From positions 2,489-8,194 of the forward strand of contig PLST01000507.1 in the NCBI GenBank assembly GCA_003164255.1: a DNA stretch of 5,706 nt, given 5' to 3'. Shown one piece after another: positions 4,910-5,706 of this stretch; position 1 is the first letter of the stretch, and each line of letters starts with the position of its first letter. The DNA comes from Acidobacteriaceae bacterium (GTDB lineage Bacteria; Acidobacteriota; Terriglobia; Terriglobales; Acidobacteriaceae). The notes under the pieces were generated by a model that did no database searches, had not been told where the DNA came from, and saw nothing but the letters and a program-made list of their open reading frames with translations. Made by a program: the position numbers and the translations under genes.

Positions 4910-5706
4910 ATGAAGACATACAAGATTGCGCTCGTTCCCGGCGACGGCATCGGCAAGGAAGTGGTTCCTGCCGGGCGCCAGGTGCTTGAAGCGCTGGCCG
5001 CGGCAGACAACACTTTCGAGTTCGAATTTGAATCGTTCGCGTGGGGCGGCGACTACTATCGCCAGCACGGCCTGATGATGCCCGACAGCGGCCTTGAAGC
5101 GCTCAAGAAAAAGGACGCGATCCTGTTCGGCTCGGCCGGCGACCCGGACATCCCTGACCACATCACGCTTTGGGGCCTGCGTCTGAAGATCTGCCAGGGC
5201 ATGGACCAGTACGCCAACGTGCGGCCCACACGCATTCTCCCCGGCATTAACGCACCGCTGAAGCGCTGCAAACCCGAGGACTTGAACTGGGTGATCGTGC
5301 GCGAAAACACCGAAGGCGAGTACTCAGGCGCCGGTGGCCGCGTTCACCAGGGCTTCCCTATCGAAGTGGCCACCGATCTTTCGGTGATGACGCGCGCGGG
5401 CGTGGAGCGCATTCAACGTTACGCGTTCAAGCTGGCGCAGTCGCGGCCGCGCAAGCTGCTGACAGTGGTGACCAAGAGCAATGCCCAGCGCCACGCCATG
5501 GTGATGTGGGACGAAATCGCCAACCAGGTCGCCAAAGAATTCCCAGACGTCAAGTGGGACAAGGAGATGGTGGACGCGGCAACTGCGCGCATGGTCAATC
5601 GTCCGGCCTCGCTTGACACCATCGTCGCCACCAACCTGCACGCCGACATCCTTTCTGACCTGGCCGCCGCGCTGGCGGGCTCGCTCGGCATCGGGCCCAC
5701 GGCCAA
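4910..5706 (+). CDS. ttuC: Tartrate dehydrogenase / D-malate dehydrogenase (partial, 3' end beyond window)
   Basis: The first 265 residues of a beta-decarboxylating dehydrogenase run off the right edge; family members are about 350-360 residues. The Rossmann-like start KIALVPGDGIGKEV (5-18) is followed by LFGSAGDPDIPDHITLWGLRL (72-92). The LWGLRLKICQ and DQYANVRPTR blocks mark the tartrate/D-malate subgroup (TtuC/DmlA) rather than isopropylmalate dehydrogenase (LeuB). Catalytic and substrate residues fall where LeuB has them: Arg91, Arg105, Arg131 and Tyr138 in VRENTEGEYSG, Lys189 in TKSNAQ, Asp222, and the metal ligands Asp246 and Asp250 in NLHADILSD. The enzyme should use NAD+ with a divalent metal to oxidise tartrate or decarboxylate D-malate in the cytoplasm. 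TtuC and DmlA cannot be told apart here, so the symbol names the subgroup. No terminator separates it from the gene ending at 4788, so some read-through is possible. Confidence 0.92.
   Translation, partial: MKTYKIALVPGDGIGKEVVPAGRQVLEALAAADNTFEFEFESFAWGGDYYRQHGLMMPDSGLEALKKKDAILFGSAGDPDIPDHITLWGLRLKICQGMDQYANVRPTRILPGINAPLKRCKPEDLNWVIVRENTEGEYSGAGGRVHQGFPIEVATDLSVMTRAGVERIQRYAFKLAQSRPRKLLTVVTKSNAQRHAMVMWDEIANQVAKEFPDVKWDKEMVDAATARMVNRPASLDTIVATNLHADILSDLAAALAGSLGIGPTA

Noticed and set aside
1..5706. CRISPR array, insertion sequence, phage or toxin-antitoxin module.
   Set aside because: No spaced direct repeats, transposase or integrase motifs, or paired small toxin/antitoxin genes were seen on either strand.

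Overview
The window is a compact bacterial chromosomal segment of roughly 60% G+C. It has no sign of a phage, insertion sequence, CRISPR array, rRNA or tRNA. Its gene set suggests a soil-type Gram-negative heterotroph: a TonB C-terminal protein with a signal peptide, a membrane-anchored XAC2610-like protein, a phosphotransacylase and a tartrate/D-malate-type dehydrogenase. Acidobacteriota (class Terriglobia) is my best guess from overall style, but no marker gene in the window fixes the phylum.

Layout. (1) 1-1007, plus strand: the tail of an unidentified gene overlaps, by an ATGA junction, a membrane-anchored alpha/beta hydrolase with an intact Ser-Asp-His triad. (2) 1016-1045: a hairpin between convergent genes. 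(3) 1100-1557, minus strand: a small exported TonB C-terminal-domain protein with a perfect Shine-Dalgarno and a good sigma70-like promoter. (4) 1704-2439, minus strand: a phosphoglycolate-phosphatase-like HAD hydrolase followed by a hairpin. Its 5' leader is G-rich on the opposite strand and fits the G-quadruplex consensus. (5) 2514-3564, minus strand: a phosphate acetyl/butyryltransferase-family enzyme followed by a strong 13-bp hairpin. (6) 3565-3924: a 360-base divergent intergenic region that may hold a small CxCxxC protein gene and an extended -10 promoter. (7) 3925-4788, plus strand: an anchored XAC2610-family protein, more A+T-rich than its neighbours. (8) 4789-4909: a spacer with two short overlapping reading frames, the second ending inside the ribosome binding site of the next gene. 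(9) 4910 to the right edge: the first 265 codons of a tartrate dehydrogenase / D-malate dehydrogenase.

The genes do not form one pathway. The most coherent theme is central carbon side metabolism: acyl-phosphate/acyl-CoA exchange, phosphoglycolate-like phosphate ester clean-up, and tartrate/D-malate oxidation. This is interleaved with envelope proteins. The points most worth a second look are the orphan XAC2610-like (type IV effector-immunity-like) protein, the short reading frames feeding into the dehydrogenase start, the candidate small cysteine-rich protein, and the G-quadruplex-type tract.
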